Shown here: positions 11,272 to 22,685 of the stretch, in pieces | Numbering within the stretch: position 1 is the first letter of the stretch | Layout of the letters: every line of letters begins with the position of its first letter | Assembly: GCA_036435485.1 (NCBI GenBank) | Contig: CM071601.1 | Span: 187,152,939 to 187,216,938 of the forward strand | Reading direction: 5' to 3' | Origin: Saposhnikovia divaricata | Lineage: Eukaryota; Streptophyta; Magnoliopsida; Apiales; Apiaceae | DNA: 64,000 nt | Made by a program: the position numbers and the translations under genes | The notes under the pieces: generated by a model | What the model was told of the DNA's origin: nothing | The model's input: the letters and a program-made list of their open reading frames with translations, nothing else | Database searches by the model: none

Positions 11272-12028
11272 TTATATTATTCTATAAAAATATTATAAAA
11301 AATTAAAAGTAACTCATGTTTTTACAACAATATATTAAAATTAATATTTATAATATTATATTATTTTATAAATAAATTATAAAAAATTAAAAATAACCCG
11401 TACTTTTGGACAAACTATAAGCGAAGACAAAAGAACACAGGAGGTAAAGCCGTAAAAGACAAAAATGTAACGGAGACGACGGACGAGAAAGACAAACACC
11501 ATGAGCCTACATTTGACTTAGTATAGGGGGTCCTACTTGAGTGTAGGCCCCTTAAGTAAACTTAGAAGTTCATCTCCTCGTAGTATGTGTTACCGGTCAC
11601 GTGAAAACATCGATGGGGAAAGTTAATACTGTACTACTACCTAATTACAGTAAGAGATATCATCTGTAGAAATCTTTGACTAATTATCCAACAAAAAGTG
11701 TTTAAATGTTAACCACTTTTCTCAATTACTCACTACTAGTAAGTGCTATGCATAAGGTAGTTGGGAGGAGACTCCATGGTAAACATACGAAATCCACTTA
11801 GATTTTTGCTACTACGCGGATATTGATGGACTGAGAACAAATTATTTACCGAGCATTATATTTTTTCACCGAATTTATGTTATGAAAAGAGTACAATTTT
11901 ATAAAATATATATGTTGAGGATTATATATTTGAGAATTGGATATTTCTAAATACGCACTCACCAAATTAAAATTACTACACTAAACTAGACAAAGTTTTT
12001 GAAGAAAAATCTCAAATAATATAAGAAT
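11272..12028. other. Intergenic sequence
   Basis: The AT-rich repeat attaatatttataatattata recurs on both sides of the MITE. The section 11400-11640 is less AT-rich but has no recognisable coding. Confidence 0.4.
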
Positions 12029-12614
12029 GGAAAACTCTATATGGTACAAAAGTTTTGGATTTTCTACATTATACCATCACTTTATTTGCTTCTTTACATG
12101 GTACCTCTAACATAATGTTTTTGTTACAGTTATAACTCTCCGTCTGAAATGTTGTAGAACGTTAAAAAACCAAAACTTGTATATAAAATGATTTAAACAA
12201 TATTAAAAAACACCCCAAAAATACAAAAAACATAGTTAAACATTAATAAAACCATAAAAACAAAATAACGAGGCCATATATGATCAAACCGACAATTTTG
12301 AAAGCTCGAGGGTTCAATCAAACGAAAGGGGATCTGGTTTAATCGGAGGTCGTACTTGACGAACAAGGGCTCAATCGAAGATAAACGTAGACAACACTAT
12401 TGTTCTTAAAGCTTCAAACAGACATCTATTCTCAAATTCTGTATTACTTTCGTCGTATGTATACATGTATGTATATATCTGATTTACATGTGATTTTGGG
12501 GGTTTCTTGTATTGTCTGAGCTGGGTATTTGCATAAGTTTGTGTTGTTAAGATGTTGTCATATTATTGTGATACTGTGTATTATTGTAAGTTTGTTTGGT
12601 ATTAAATTGCATAA

Positions 12615-13082
12615 ATGGATGAAAAAATCTTAAGTATGAATTGGAGGGGTAATAAGGTTGATATTAAGGCTGATTTAGACAAGTATACTATGTTGGATAT
12701 AGTTTTAGAGTACGAAGATGAAACAAAGAAGAAGGGTTTTAAACTTGATTATGCTTACCCTACCTTTAGCTATTTGTATGAGATGAAACATCATATTTTA
12801 CTAACTAACAAGGACTTGATGTTGATGTTTGAAAGGTTTTTTGAGAAGAGTTTGATAGATATATGGGTTGGGACTGTGATGAGACCAAATGCATTGTATA
12901 AGTTAGTCCTAAATTTGAAGAGACAAAATGAGAATGAGAAGAAACAAGGGGCTGGTAAAAATGTTCAAGCAGGGGATGATGATATGTCAACTAGGGATGA
13001 GAATGTGTCAATGAGTGGTGACAATATGATGACTGGGGTGGGAATATGTCACTTGATAACCTTGAGGACACTAGTGTTATAG
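12615..13082 (+). pseudogene. N-terminal fragment of a MULE transposase
   Basis: A 155-residue frame from ATG. Residues about 5-105 look like the PB1-like N-terminal region found in many plant MULE transposases, followed by a charged linker. The C-terminal residues after the NMMTG stretch look frameshifted, since another frame continues the linker. There is no DDE catalytic region. Family assignment rests on the inverted repeats around it and on the zinc knuckle downstream; the domain match alone is weak. Confidence 0.5.
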
Positions 13083-13289
13083 CTACAACCTAACCAAAGA
13101 AAACTGTCAAAGGTAACAAAGAAAAAAAATACCAAAACCTGTGAAAAAAGCCAAGGGAAGGGCACTGTTAACTTACCACCACCACCACCTATTTCTCCTA
13201 AAATAGCATTTCAAAATCTACCCATTAGAAGGAGTCCTAGGTCTTCCCCAATCCAAAAAACAACATTGACTGCTCCAACTTGCTACAAC

Positions 13290-13662
13290 AGTCAAGCTCA
13301 AAAAGACCCCATCTACAGAAAGAAGTAAGGTAGTTAAATGTAAGACTTGTGGTCATTTTGGCCATAATGCCAGAGCTAGTAAGGGTGCACCAACTGTCAA
13401 AGAATTGAAGGGAGCTGTCCCAAAGTTGGTCAGAAATACAAGGGTTAGAGATCAGTCAAATGCTGCAAAAGTAGCCAGAGCAGCAGCTAAAGCAGCAAAT
13501 GATGCAGCAAAAGGCAATGCACAAGTTGGACCCTCTACAAGGAAGAGAAAGAGTACAACTCAGGGGACTGCATCACAACCTTCACAAGCTTTTGTTCTCA
13601 CAGCATCACAGCTAGACTTATATTTTTTCATGACTTTTTATGTTTACGGAATTTATGTTTGA
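13290..13662 (+). pseudogene. C-terminal zinc-knuckle remnant of a MULE transposase
   Basis: In the frame of the ATG at 13405, extended upstream, the residues KCKTCGHFGHNARAS (from 13336) match the CX2CX4HX4C knuckle near the C-terminus of MULE transposases. The last Cys is replaced by Ser. A basic, Ala-rich tail follows (KVARAAAKAANDAAK), then a run of stops. The reading frame between 13083 and 13290 is broken. Confidence 0.55.
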
Positions 13663-14063
13663 CTTTTTGTTTCTACAGAATGGTTATTTTCATACTTTTG
13701 GATTCAGACATGTTATGTTTTAGATCATGTTGGTGTATTTTGGATGATATCAGGTTTTTGGGGATGATATTTAGCTATTCTGAATGTAATTTGGATTATG
13801 TTGGTCTATTTTTGGTGATATCAGGTATTTGGGAAATATCCCCATTTTTTTCTTCATTTTGTACCGTTTGTTAAATTTGGCGCCAACAATAAGTTTGAAA
13901 CTGGTATGTTTTGTGCTTTTAAACGTTTCCACAACGTTTGCTTTGACGGAGGGTTATTACTTAGAAGGAAACATGAGTTTAGGGGTACCATGTAGAGAAG
14001 CAAATAAAGTGATGGTACCATGTAAAAAAACCAAAACTACATTGGTACCATATAGAAATTTTC

Positions 14064-14992
14064 TATAATAATTAATATCTTGTACAATTCCAGCATTGAC
14101 TGTTTTGAATTATGAACAAATTAACAGGTAAAAAATATAGTAAGTAAAGTAAGAAGTACAAAAAATGTAGACAATTCAACAAGATTTCTGAAATGCTAAG
14201 ACTCGCAAAAAAATGAACTAGAAATAATTTCAAAAAGAATTAAAGTACGGACTGTTAGAATACGACTTAAGACCTAATCAGATTATTTTTCAACACGTTA
14301 AAGACATGAAATAACATATTTAACCAATTTATTATTAGTGTTATAAAAATTTGTTCCTTCGGCTGAGTACTCATCAAATGACTCTTGAAGATTGGAGTTC
14401 GTCCTGATTGAATTTAAGGGAATATTCGAAAATTTGAATCAAAACTTAGATTTACACAACACAACCGAGTACATAAATATATTCTTGATTAAAACTGGTG
14501 GGTTGAAAATATTTTTATGAATTGATAAACTCTAAATTTATTATTTTTATTTAATTTGACATCAGTTTTTAAATTCAGTGATAGTATTACGGCAATAATA
14601 AGTATATATTACTAAAAGATGCAATTTAACGCATGTCATCAGGAATCATTAGACATGATTAATATAAATAATTGAAAGACCTTCGCAACAAGCCATATTC
14701 AAGCATTTGTAACTCTATTTCAATTTATTATGAAACACAATCGACTGTATTTAATCAAGTCAGAATTAACCAAGAATGAATATCAGTAAAAACCAATTGA
14801 TAACTTGTTGAAACAAAATAAGCTAGCCAACCTAAAGATTACATACTTAAACAACATGAACAATGAACAAGACATTTCAAAGATAATTTAATATATGCAA
14901 TCAATAAATTTCGATAAAAATATCAATAATAATAAAAAAAAATTATAAATTTTATATATGACAACAAAGTAGATTTATTAAAATTTTATACT
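14064..14992. other. Unassigned, possibly intronic sequence
   Basis: On the minus strand this lies downstream of the candidate splice donor at 14998. It is T-rich on that strand, as plant introns are. No following exon could be recognised before the MULE. Confidence 0.3.
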
Positions 14993-14998
14993 ACTTAC

Positions 14999-15450
14999 TA
15001 TGAGTTGAATGAGGAGCCTCTGCTGAATCGATAGCCATTGTAGGAGGAGGTTGAATGTGTTATTTCGTATAAAAATCTGAAAAGCTTAACATATATGTAA
15101 AATATTATTACATCTTCAATCGGAAGTAAACATTAAAAGTTAAAAATGGATTAGATATACATACCTTGATGAGTGTTCTACGAATTAACACATCTCGATT
15201 GATAACCATGTGGGTACGTATTTTAATTACCCAGTTTCATATATGTTGATAAAACTATACTCAATGATTTTGAAAGGGGAAGAATTGTGTATGGCGAGAC
15301 TTCGCCTTGATAGATTTAAATATGCAGAGGAAACACAGGAATTCATAGAAAGTTTCTCAATTGTAGTATATAAAAGAAAATTCCTTCAAAGGCTAATGAT
15401 CGCGGGGCGGCTAGGTTTTTGATATATATGAAAATAGTTCATCATTTATC
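14999..15450 (-). CDS. Candidate 5' end of a spliced host gene (partial)
   Basis: On the minus strand, AAACCTAGCCGCCCCGC near 15415 resembles the leader start of plant translation-related genes. A consensus donor, AAG|GTATGT, lies at 15165/15164 and an acceptor, TTTTCAG|A, at 15077, giving an 88-base leader intron. The next exon holds ATG at 15038 and 13 codons (MAIDSAEAPHSTH) before a strong donor, GTAAGT, at 14998-14993. No downstream exon is visible, and the MULE lies 0.9 kb further on, so this may be an abandoned gene fragment. The product is unknown. The evidence is splice-site and leader grammar only. Confidence 0.3.
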
Positions 15451-15718
15451 GTCCGATCATCTTTAAATTAGCGGTTCTGATTAAAAGCAACATTTAATTA
15501 AATAATTGTCACAAGGATAATTAAGTAATTATACAAAGATCGTGATAGATCTAGGAATAAAAAAAATACAAAAGTATACCACTAACCAAAATTTGAACTT
15601 TTTTCTTTGTTTTTTATTTACTCCCTGCTTCATATGTTTAATGCAAAATATATATTTTGTTCATTCCATTTTTTATAAAAAATGAATTTTACAGAATTAG
15701 AAAAAGAAAAAATAGGGT

Positions 15719-16130
15719 TGTAACATCTTATATCATCTAGATTAAAAGTGTGTGAGACCTTATAAGAAGTTGATAACTAATGCATAGCGAAGTTGCTAAC
15801 TCTTTGGTACTGGCTATTGGCGGATTGTTGATTTGATATACATTGATTTGTGACTTGAATGTTATAAATGGTATCAGAGCTCCATCTAGTTGGAAGTGCA
15901 TTGACACCTTTCGAATCCGATAAGTTTATTTTATGGTTTCGTAGAGGAATTCGATCTAATAAGGTGATGTATTTGTAACATACCATATCGTTTAGAGTAA
16001 GAGTGTGTGAGACATTTATAAGGGCAATTCAATAACTAATGTATGTCCAAATTACTAATTCTCTTAGACTGGCCAGTGCTACTTTGCTGGATCAGGTTAT
16101 TCATTTAATTATGGATTCAGATGTTATAAA
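15719..16130 (+). mobile_element. TRIM-type miniature LTR retrotransposon
   Basis: Two related direct repeats, 15719-15868 and 15974-16130, both begin TGTAACAT, share agtgtgtgagac, taactaatg and ggattnnnatgttataaa, and have diverged considerably. The first is followed at once by TGGTATCAGAGC (15869-15880), the standard initiator-tRNA-Met primer-binding site. The internal part is only about 100 bp with no coding. Total 412 bp, the size and layout of a TRIM. It is an old copy and no target duplication is evident. It depends on proteins from other elements. Confidence 0.75.
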
Positions 16131-16279
16131 AGTTCTTAAAAAAATCATATAGAATCAAAAAAGAAATTTATGATTTCACTACTAAAGTAAAAATAATTAT
16201 TTACTAAACTATGGTATAATCTTTTTTTTTTCATCATCACAACAGAAGCAAAACAAAGTTACATACCAACTAAATCAGA

Positions 16280-16650
16280 AACAACAACTTTTTCCACCAT
16301 CCTGAGGAGCCACAAATAAACGATTTTGATTTTCTCTAACAACCCAAACACCTAATTCATAAACTACAAGAATTTCTTCTCTCTAAGCAAAAGTTCATTC
16401 ACATGAATTAAAAGAATCGCTGATCTTCTTATAGCACCTAACACATTCACAATTGATAGAACACATTTAAGTACAAAAAGAATACCTCTAAATTTTGCTT
16501 CCAAAACTAAAGTTACCATAGATATAGGTTTGCACCTACAACTAAGATTTTGCTTTCTGAATCCCGACACATAAAGTCCAAAACAACATTTAGATTAGCA
16601 CCTAACCATGATGCATCAGAAATCACTTTAATGATGTCCAATAGTGGGGG
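16280..16650 (-). pseudogene. RNase H-like (RVT_3 type) pseudogene fragment
   Basis: Minus-strand translations contain VISDASWLG, then RDSESKILVVGA, then a frame with LVLEAKFRGILFVLKCVLSI. These follow the order of the plant RNase H-like domain found at the end of LINE-type pol genes and in related host families (DASW start, RDS-G-L-AG strand, EA-A-ALK helix). Frameshifts and stops break it. It is a relic, probably of a non-LTR retrotransposon; no other LINE part is recognisable nearby. Confidence 0.4.
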
Positions 16651-17021
16651 AATTTCCAATTTACAGTTAGAATTGAATTATCATTATCATAATTATGTAT
16701 AGAAACACTAGCTCTCTCAAAATCACAAATGAACTACTTTAAATTTATAACTAAATAAATATAAATAATAAAAAAATAAAATAAGTCTTTTAAATTATAA
16801 TAACATAAATACATAATTTTGCAAAATAGTAATAATAAAGATGACCAAATTAATATTAGTATCAACTTGTTTGAACATATTTTGATATTAACCCACGAGA
16901 GGGCATTTTCAATTTATCAGTATATTTGGTTCAAAAAATAACCATTTTTGTATATTGTCAGGATTCCCACAAACTACGCAGACAAATTTTCATTAAAACT
17001 TCTATTAAACTTAGGGGTTTA

Positions 17022-17837
17022 TAGGGGTGTACACGGTTCGGGTTGGGCGGGTTGGAAGAATTTTATGACCCAACCCAATTTAATCGGTTTGAAAAATTTT
17101 CAACTCAATCCATTAAAATTAAATTCATAATCCAATCCAATCCAATCCAATCGGTTTGGACGGGTTATGAATAAATATTAAAAAAAATTGCATAAAATAT
17201 TACTTATAGCATTGAAAAGCAGCAAAACATTACTGTCATTCCTCTCAAATAGGTGTTGTTAAGTATCTAAGTTTTAACACAACAAAAGCAAGAGTAGAGA
17301 CCTGAATAGCAAGTACATCTCTAGCAATCATGGATAAAACCTTATACCCTGAATAGAAAGTACATCTCTAGCAATCATGGTTAAAACCTTATACCTTTCA
17401 GAATTTTCGTTCCACCAAAATAAAATATCGAATAAAGGGGTCATTGAATACTTGTTTTCCTTGTACCTGAATAAGAGTTTTTATAGCAATGAGATCTAGG
17501 GTTGAATATTTGTTGTTGTTGGGTTGGGTCAATATTTCCTACTAGTCTGGGTCGTCTACTACTAATTTGTATTTTAACTGAACTGGGTCAATGTAAATGG
17601 ACCAATGTAATAATGGATCATGGATATAAAAAATATTTTATTAAATTAATTTATTTTTTATTCGGGTTGGGTTGGTTCGAGTAAAAAAAATTAAAACCCG
17701 TACCCAACCCATTTAAACCGGGTTAACGTTTTTTCAATCCAATTATATATCGGTTTAAAAAAAATCGGTTTGGATCTGGTGAAATAGTGTCGGTTTGGAT
17801 CGGGTTGGTCGGTTTTATCAACCCGTGTACACCCCTA
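17022..17837. mobile_element. Non-autonomous hAT element, 8-bp duplication
   Basis: Inverted ends TAGGGGTGTACACGG and CCGTGTACACCCCTA are flanked by GGGGTTTA at 17014-17021 and 17838-17845. The 8-bp duplication and terminus fit hAT. The subterminal regions are rich in cgggttgg, cggtttgga and their complements, as is common in plant hAT derivatives. An internal 47-bp segment is duplicated in tandem at 17302-17395. There is no transposase. The element inserted at the edge of a foldback whose sequence continues at 17846. Confidence 0.85.
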
Positions 17838-17845
17838 GGGGTTTA

Positions 17846-18070
17846 TATCAAAGTGACCACCCATTGCACTCGAATGTATCAAATAGATTACTTATTCAAA
17901 AACGATATCATTCGAATCACTAAAATCTTAATAAATATCAAATGGATACCTCTATATATATACTCGGTAAGTAAAAATAATTTTTCATCGAGTCTACACA
18001 TTGTTCTTCAATACTATTGTAATCAAATGAAAGGTTATGAATTCTAGTATTTTTGATAATATATTTAGAA
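17846..18070. mobile_element. Truncated left arm of a foldback element
   Basis: Sequence from tatatcaaagtgaccaccca through cattgcactcgaatgtatca and gatatcattcgaatcact matches the left arm of the complete foldback at 18291-18841. Its outer edge (ttaggggttt) lies left of the hAT insertion at about 17010. The right arm is absent. Confidence 0.7.
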
Positions 18071-18290
18071 TTTAAAAAGTTTATTTGCTATTTTTTTTAA
18101 TTAAAACACGGAAAATTATAATAAAATTAAAAATAAATAGTAAATGAATTTTTAAAAACGAAGAACTCTTACACTAAATCACTACGACAAACAAAAATAG
18201 TTAATTAAGATCATAAAATTAAAAATAAAGGGTTAATTAAGATCATAAAATTAAAACGAAGAACTCTTATACTAAATCACTATGATAAGG

Positions 18291-18841
18291 GGTTTTATAT
18301 CAAAGTGGCCACCCATTGCACTCGAATGTATCAAGTAGACCACCCATTCAAAAACGATATCATTTGAATCATTAAAGTCATAATAAATATCAAAGTGGCC
18401 ACCATTATAGTACTCGAGAAGTAAGAGTAAATTTTCATCGAGTTATACACATTTTTCTAGAATGCTTCCATAACCAAATGAAAGGTTAATAATTCTAGTA
18501 TTTCTGATAATATATTAGATTTTTAAAAATTCATTTACTATCTATTTTTTATTTTATTGTCATTTTCCTTGTTTTAATTAAAAATAAATAGTAAATACAA
18601 TTTTTAAATTCTAAATATATTATCAAAAATACTACAATTCGTAAACTTTAATTTGGTTATAGTAGTATTTAAGAAAAATGTGTAGAACTCGATGAAAGAT
18701 TACTTTTACTTTTCGAGTACTATAATGGGTGGCCATTTTGATATTTATTATAACTTTAATGATTCAAATGATATCGTTTTTGAATGGGTGGTCTACTTAA
18801 TACATTCGAGTGCAATGAGTGGCCACTTTGATATAAAACCA
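18291..18841. mobile_element. Foldback/MITE with arms of about 270 bp
   Basis: The left arm (ggttttatatcaaagtggcc, cattgcactcgaatgtatca, aacgatatcatttgaatca, cgagttatacaca) is mirrored almost base for base by the right arm ending ggccactttgatataaaacc at 18841. The two arms occupy nearly the whole 551 bp, so one strand can fold into a single long hairpin. The frame at 18692-18946 is a translation of the right arm. Target duplication not resolved. Confidence 0.8.
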
Positions 18842-19429
18842 CTAAATATATTAATGAATTTCTACAAGTTAATTATTAATTTTTTAAAGTATAGAAAAAC
18901 TCCCCATTTTCTAATAAATACTATACATACATATTATAATAACTGAAACATTGAAAATTTGGTTGGTTGGTCGGTTGGTCAGTAAGGTATTTTATGTTTT
19001 TACTTAATTACCGTTAATTAGTTATTTTTTACTTACTTATTTTTATTTTGGTACATATTTATATTGTAATATATTTTGTAATACATGCAATTATGTTTTA
19101 TAAACATATTACCTTTTCGACTAAAATACATATTATAAGACACATTTGATAAACATATTATAAAAATGAGTTATTTTATCAAACATGTTCTTGAATATTA
19201 TTATTTCACTCAAAATCTTGAAAATCATGCATGGTTTGCTAGCAAAATATTGTGAAAAGAAATTTCTTGCAAATCACGTTCTGTTTACATAACTTTGCAG
19301 AACATATATGTTTTACTTACGGAACATATATGATTTTGTTTTAAACGAAATAGTAATTTTAATGTAACACGCTTTACAAAATAACAAGTTAAGTAATATA
19401 TTGAATGTAGAATATATATGTAATTCAAG
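18842..19429. other. AT-rich intergenic sequence
   Basis: No gene or clear repeat seen apart from short ggttggtcggttggtc direct words near 18961. Confidence 0.4.
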
Positions 19430-20085
19430 GTCGGCCAATGAAATGATGATCTTCATTAAGACTACACAACATTCTGGCCTGGACCGGTAAGTTAGACAGG
19501 ATCGGGACTCCCGGTCTAAGACCCGAACTGGACCGTATATAGCAGGTCCAGTCTCCGACCCGTAAAATCAAAAAAATCTGGTCTTCGATCCGGTCCGGTC
19601 CAAATCCTGAAAACACCAGGACCAGATTTTCTGTATATAATTATAATTATATTATTTTACTTCTTAAATTATCAAATATAGAGATTACATATTTAAATAC
19701 TTCATAATTTGACAAACCAAATTAGTACATAATAAATTAATGAAATAATAGGGATCAACATTATAATCTAAATAATTAAATGTCATACTACATACGATAA
19801 ATACTTGACACTCACATTTAAAAAATTACGATTACTTCACAAAAGTAAGATATAGACTTCATTTTCAAACTTATATTAACCTGCAAAGTAATTTATTTAT
19901 TTTATATATTTAAACTTTTAAAAAAACAAATATTAAATTATAAAAAACAATTTTTTATATAGAAATTAACGTACCGATCTGATTTCGGTCCGATCTGGTT
20001 CTAAGACCGATTATAACAAGTTCGGTACTCGATCCAAGAAATTAAAAAATTCGGTTTTCGATCCGGTCCGATTTTGGACCTCTGT
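19430..20085. mobile_element. Probable decayed hAT-like element
   Basis: Two blocks (19490-19625 and 19970-20085) carry gatccggtccg, aagaccgn and cggtactcgatcc words typical of subterminal repeats in plant hAT derivatives. The right block ends gattttggacctctgtg. Both blocks read in the same orientation and clear inverted ends were not found. The middle is AT-rich and non-coding. Confidence 0.4.
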
Positions 20086-20746
20086 GCTCTTTATAGAACG
20101 TTTCTCTTTAAATATGTATATATTTTTAATCCATTAAAATAAAGTGATATTAAAAAAGATCAATTAAATATGTTTTATTTGAAAAAAAAAATATTCTAAA
20201 AAATTTTGAGATATTCAATTTGGATTTTATGAAATCAATAAATACTATGATAATGAAACACGTATTGTGTTTTAAATTTTTTCTATAAATTGTTTCTGTT
20301 TGACTTAAGAATCTTCATTATTCTACAAAATTTTAAAATCTTTAATAAATATTATTGGATTTCATTTTAAAATATTTTGTCAAATACTAATATTTTGATG
20401 AAGTTCTCAAAATATAGGTTGAATATTCGAATTTTTAAAATCTGAAAGAATCTATTAAAATCTTTATTGAATCAACATCGAATCCTATCCTTAGTTCAAG
20501 AATGTATTTTTGTTCAAGAATGAAGTTTTATTAATATCAACAACAATTTTTTAAAGTTCATAAATCATCATTAATTTGTTAAATATTTTTAATATTTAAA
20601 TTCACGTCCAACAAAACTCAGACCTTTCTAGTGTCGAAGTTGGGAAATAAGAGATGGTCCACCTGAATGTATGTTACAACATTTTAAATGGCGATAAAAT
20701 ATTCACGATACATTAACTTTATTTATTTATTTTTAACTAAGTAGGC
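20086..20746. other. AT-rich intergenic sequence
   Basis: No gene or element recognised. Confidence 0.5.
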
Positions 20747-20749
20747 TTA

Positions 20750-21076
20750 GAGCATCTCCAAGGGAAGAGACCCCTGAGCTATATTATCTATGTGGCATCT
20801 AAGTGGCATTTATGTGGCATCTATGTGGCACTTTTTAGATAATATCTATAAATTGAGGTACTCCAACCTTCTTTCCCCTTACCAAAAAATATAGATAATC
20901 ATATTCGGTCTTCTATATTTGTTGAATCCATAAACCTTTTATGTATAATTTTACATAATTATAATTATAGATAACCCCATTGGAGTACATATACCTCCTC
21001 TTAGCTAAAATTTTACATATTCAATATAGATAATCATTTTAGCTAACAATTTTACATTTCATCCTTGGAGATGCTC
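20750..21076. mobile_element. PIF/Harbinger-type MITE, TTA duplication
   Basis: Inverted ends GAGCATCTCCAAGG (20750) and CCTTGGAGATGCTC (ending 21076) are flanked by TTA at 20747-20749 and 21077-21079. The ends match the larger element at 1693-2438, so they are two size classes of one terminus type. Internal words atctatgtggca and atagataatca repeat directly. It is non-coding. Confidence 0.85.
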
Positions 21077-21104
21077 TTATATGCCTTACAATGAGTATAT
21101 GTTC

Positions 21105-21185
21105 TAAATAAATCTCAGGGTGAGCGAACCCAAGACCTGGGACGACAATAAATAAGTTCTAATCACTTGAGCTATCTTATCACGT
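21105..21185 (-). mobile_element. tRNA-derived SINE-like head
   Basis: The minus strand reads gatagctcaagtgattagaa, then after about 30 bases gggttcgctcaccc. These resemble the A and B boxes of tRNA-derived plant SINEs at about the right spacing. No clear body or tail follows. Confidence 0.4.
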
Positions 21186-21610
21186 TCTGAAAAAATTTAT
21201 TTTACATTTAACGAAAGTAAATTTTTTTATATAATAATAATAAGAAAGATAATAAGGAAGTACTATCGTAAATTATAGGTTCGATTTTCACTAATTACGT
21301 AATTAAATAAAATATGTGCATTTTGAGTTTTAAGAATTTTATTTTTTTTAATTACGAATGGAGTCAGCATCTAATGGTTCCTATTAATGGGGTTAACAAG
21401 CCAAACCACATGCAAGCTAACTGCTAAAGACATATAATCCCAGAAAATTATAAAGTTGACACACGTAAACCACGTAAATAATATCTGAATATATAACTTG
21501 ATTCACAAAAATATTGTATGATCAAATATAGTATGATAATATTGATATCAAATATAAAATTTAAACGCGTTCTATTTTACATAATTGCATACTTTTTTTT
21601 GTTATTTCAA

Positions 21611-21778
21611 AATAATCTCAACCATCGAATCTAATAATTTTAAAAAAATATGATCAAGATTATATCATATTAAAAAATTATAATCTAAAAAGAAAATAAT
21701 CTCAACCATCGAATCTAATAATTTAAAAAAAAATATGATCAAGATTATATCATATTAAAAAATTATAATCTAAAAAGA
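21611..21778. repeat. Tandem duplication, period 84 bp
   Basis: aataatctcaaccatcgaat at 21611 recurs at 21695. The two 84-bp units are nearly identical through tatgatcaagattatatcat and taatctaaaaagaa. A shorter, degenerate third trace follows (aatcataatctgaaaatgat). Confidence 0.85.
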
Positions 21779-22644
21779 ATATAACTAAAAAAAGTTTTAC
21801 TAGAAATAAATTTTAAAAGATAATCATAATCTGAAAATGATATAACTGAAAAAGGTTGTACTAGAATTGAATTTTATTTATTTTTATAATAATATTAAGC
21901 AAAGTTCATATATACTATTTGGGTTCTATCTTAAGATCAAGAAATCAAATTTGGATGATATTATAGATCTTAAGATAAAATATAATTACGAATTTTAACA
22001 TTAAACATATTCAGTGTAGAAGACCTACATTGATAATCCTATACAATGTAAAAAAACCCAATTATATATGATTTAAATATTTGAAATTCACTTTTTCGTA
22101 TTTAAATATAAATACCATTTTTAGTTTACATGTTAAAATATAAATTCTTTTATGCTAGATCCAACGTTTTTCATCTATTTATTTTAAGATCGAACGGTTC
22201 TTATTTACTTTGTCATATTGATCACTAGACTACCGACTACTAAAATTTTATACAAAACCATTCTTACACTTATTATTAAAGCTGTATTTGGTTGTTAGTA
22301 CAACTATATTCAAATAATAAAAAGGTTATTTTGATAATCAAAACAAAATATAAGTAGATTTCTAAATCGAATAGAATTTTCAATTTAAAAAATCGTCAAT
22401 TTATTCTCTTTTTTATTTTTTGGTAGTTTTAATTGAAAAATAATTGTTAAATCATCACTAAATTAAATATTATTTTGTTAATTTCACGTGGGCTGTAAAA
22501 TCGTCCAAATCAAGTTTTAAGAATTCAAGATAAAACATATAGTAAATTGAATGTGTAAAATCTTATATATAACAATTTTTTAACAACAATTTGATATGTA
22601 AACTAATAACAAATAAATATTAAAAAATTTAATATAATTTTACA
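21779..22644. other. AT-rich sequence, perhaps Helitron body
   Basis: Lies upstream of the Helitron 3' end at 22685. It holds the word gatcgaacggttcttatttac (22190), which resembles gatctaacggttagcatctatt in the complete Helitron at 61498. A possible TC start near 21908 is only a guess. Confidence 0.3.
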
Positions 22645-22685
22645 TATTAAAAAATGAGTCGTGCATTGCACGTGTTATAAGCTAG
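22645..22685 (+). mobile_element. Helitron 3' terminus
   Basis: The hairpin cgtgca-t-tgcacg is followed by tgttataag and CTAG at 22682-22685, then T. This is the standard Helitron 3' structure, and it closely matches the complement of the complete Helitron end at 61498. Confidence 0.65.

Larger units (their letters stand above)
12029..14063 (+). mobile_element. Internally deleted Mutator-like element (MULE)
   Basis: The ends form long inverted repeats. ctatatggtac, tttggattttct, accatcactttatttgcttc and tacatggtacc at 12036-12115 are mirrored at about 13975-14060. The subterminal GGTACCATGTA word recurs several times. Inside lie an N-terminal transposase-like frame (12615-13082) and a C-terminal zinc-knuckle segment (about 13290-13662). 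The catalytic core that should lie between them is missing, so the element cannot move itself. A target duplication could not be fixed. Confidence 0.7.

Noticed and set aside
15719..16130. Cassandra TRIM carrying a 5S RNA promoter
   Set aside because: I could not find 5S RNA-like pol III boxes in these LTRs, so only a generic TRIM call is supported.
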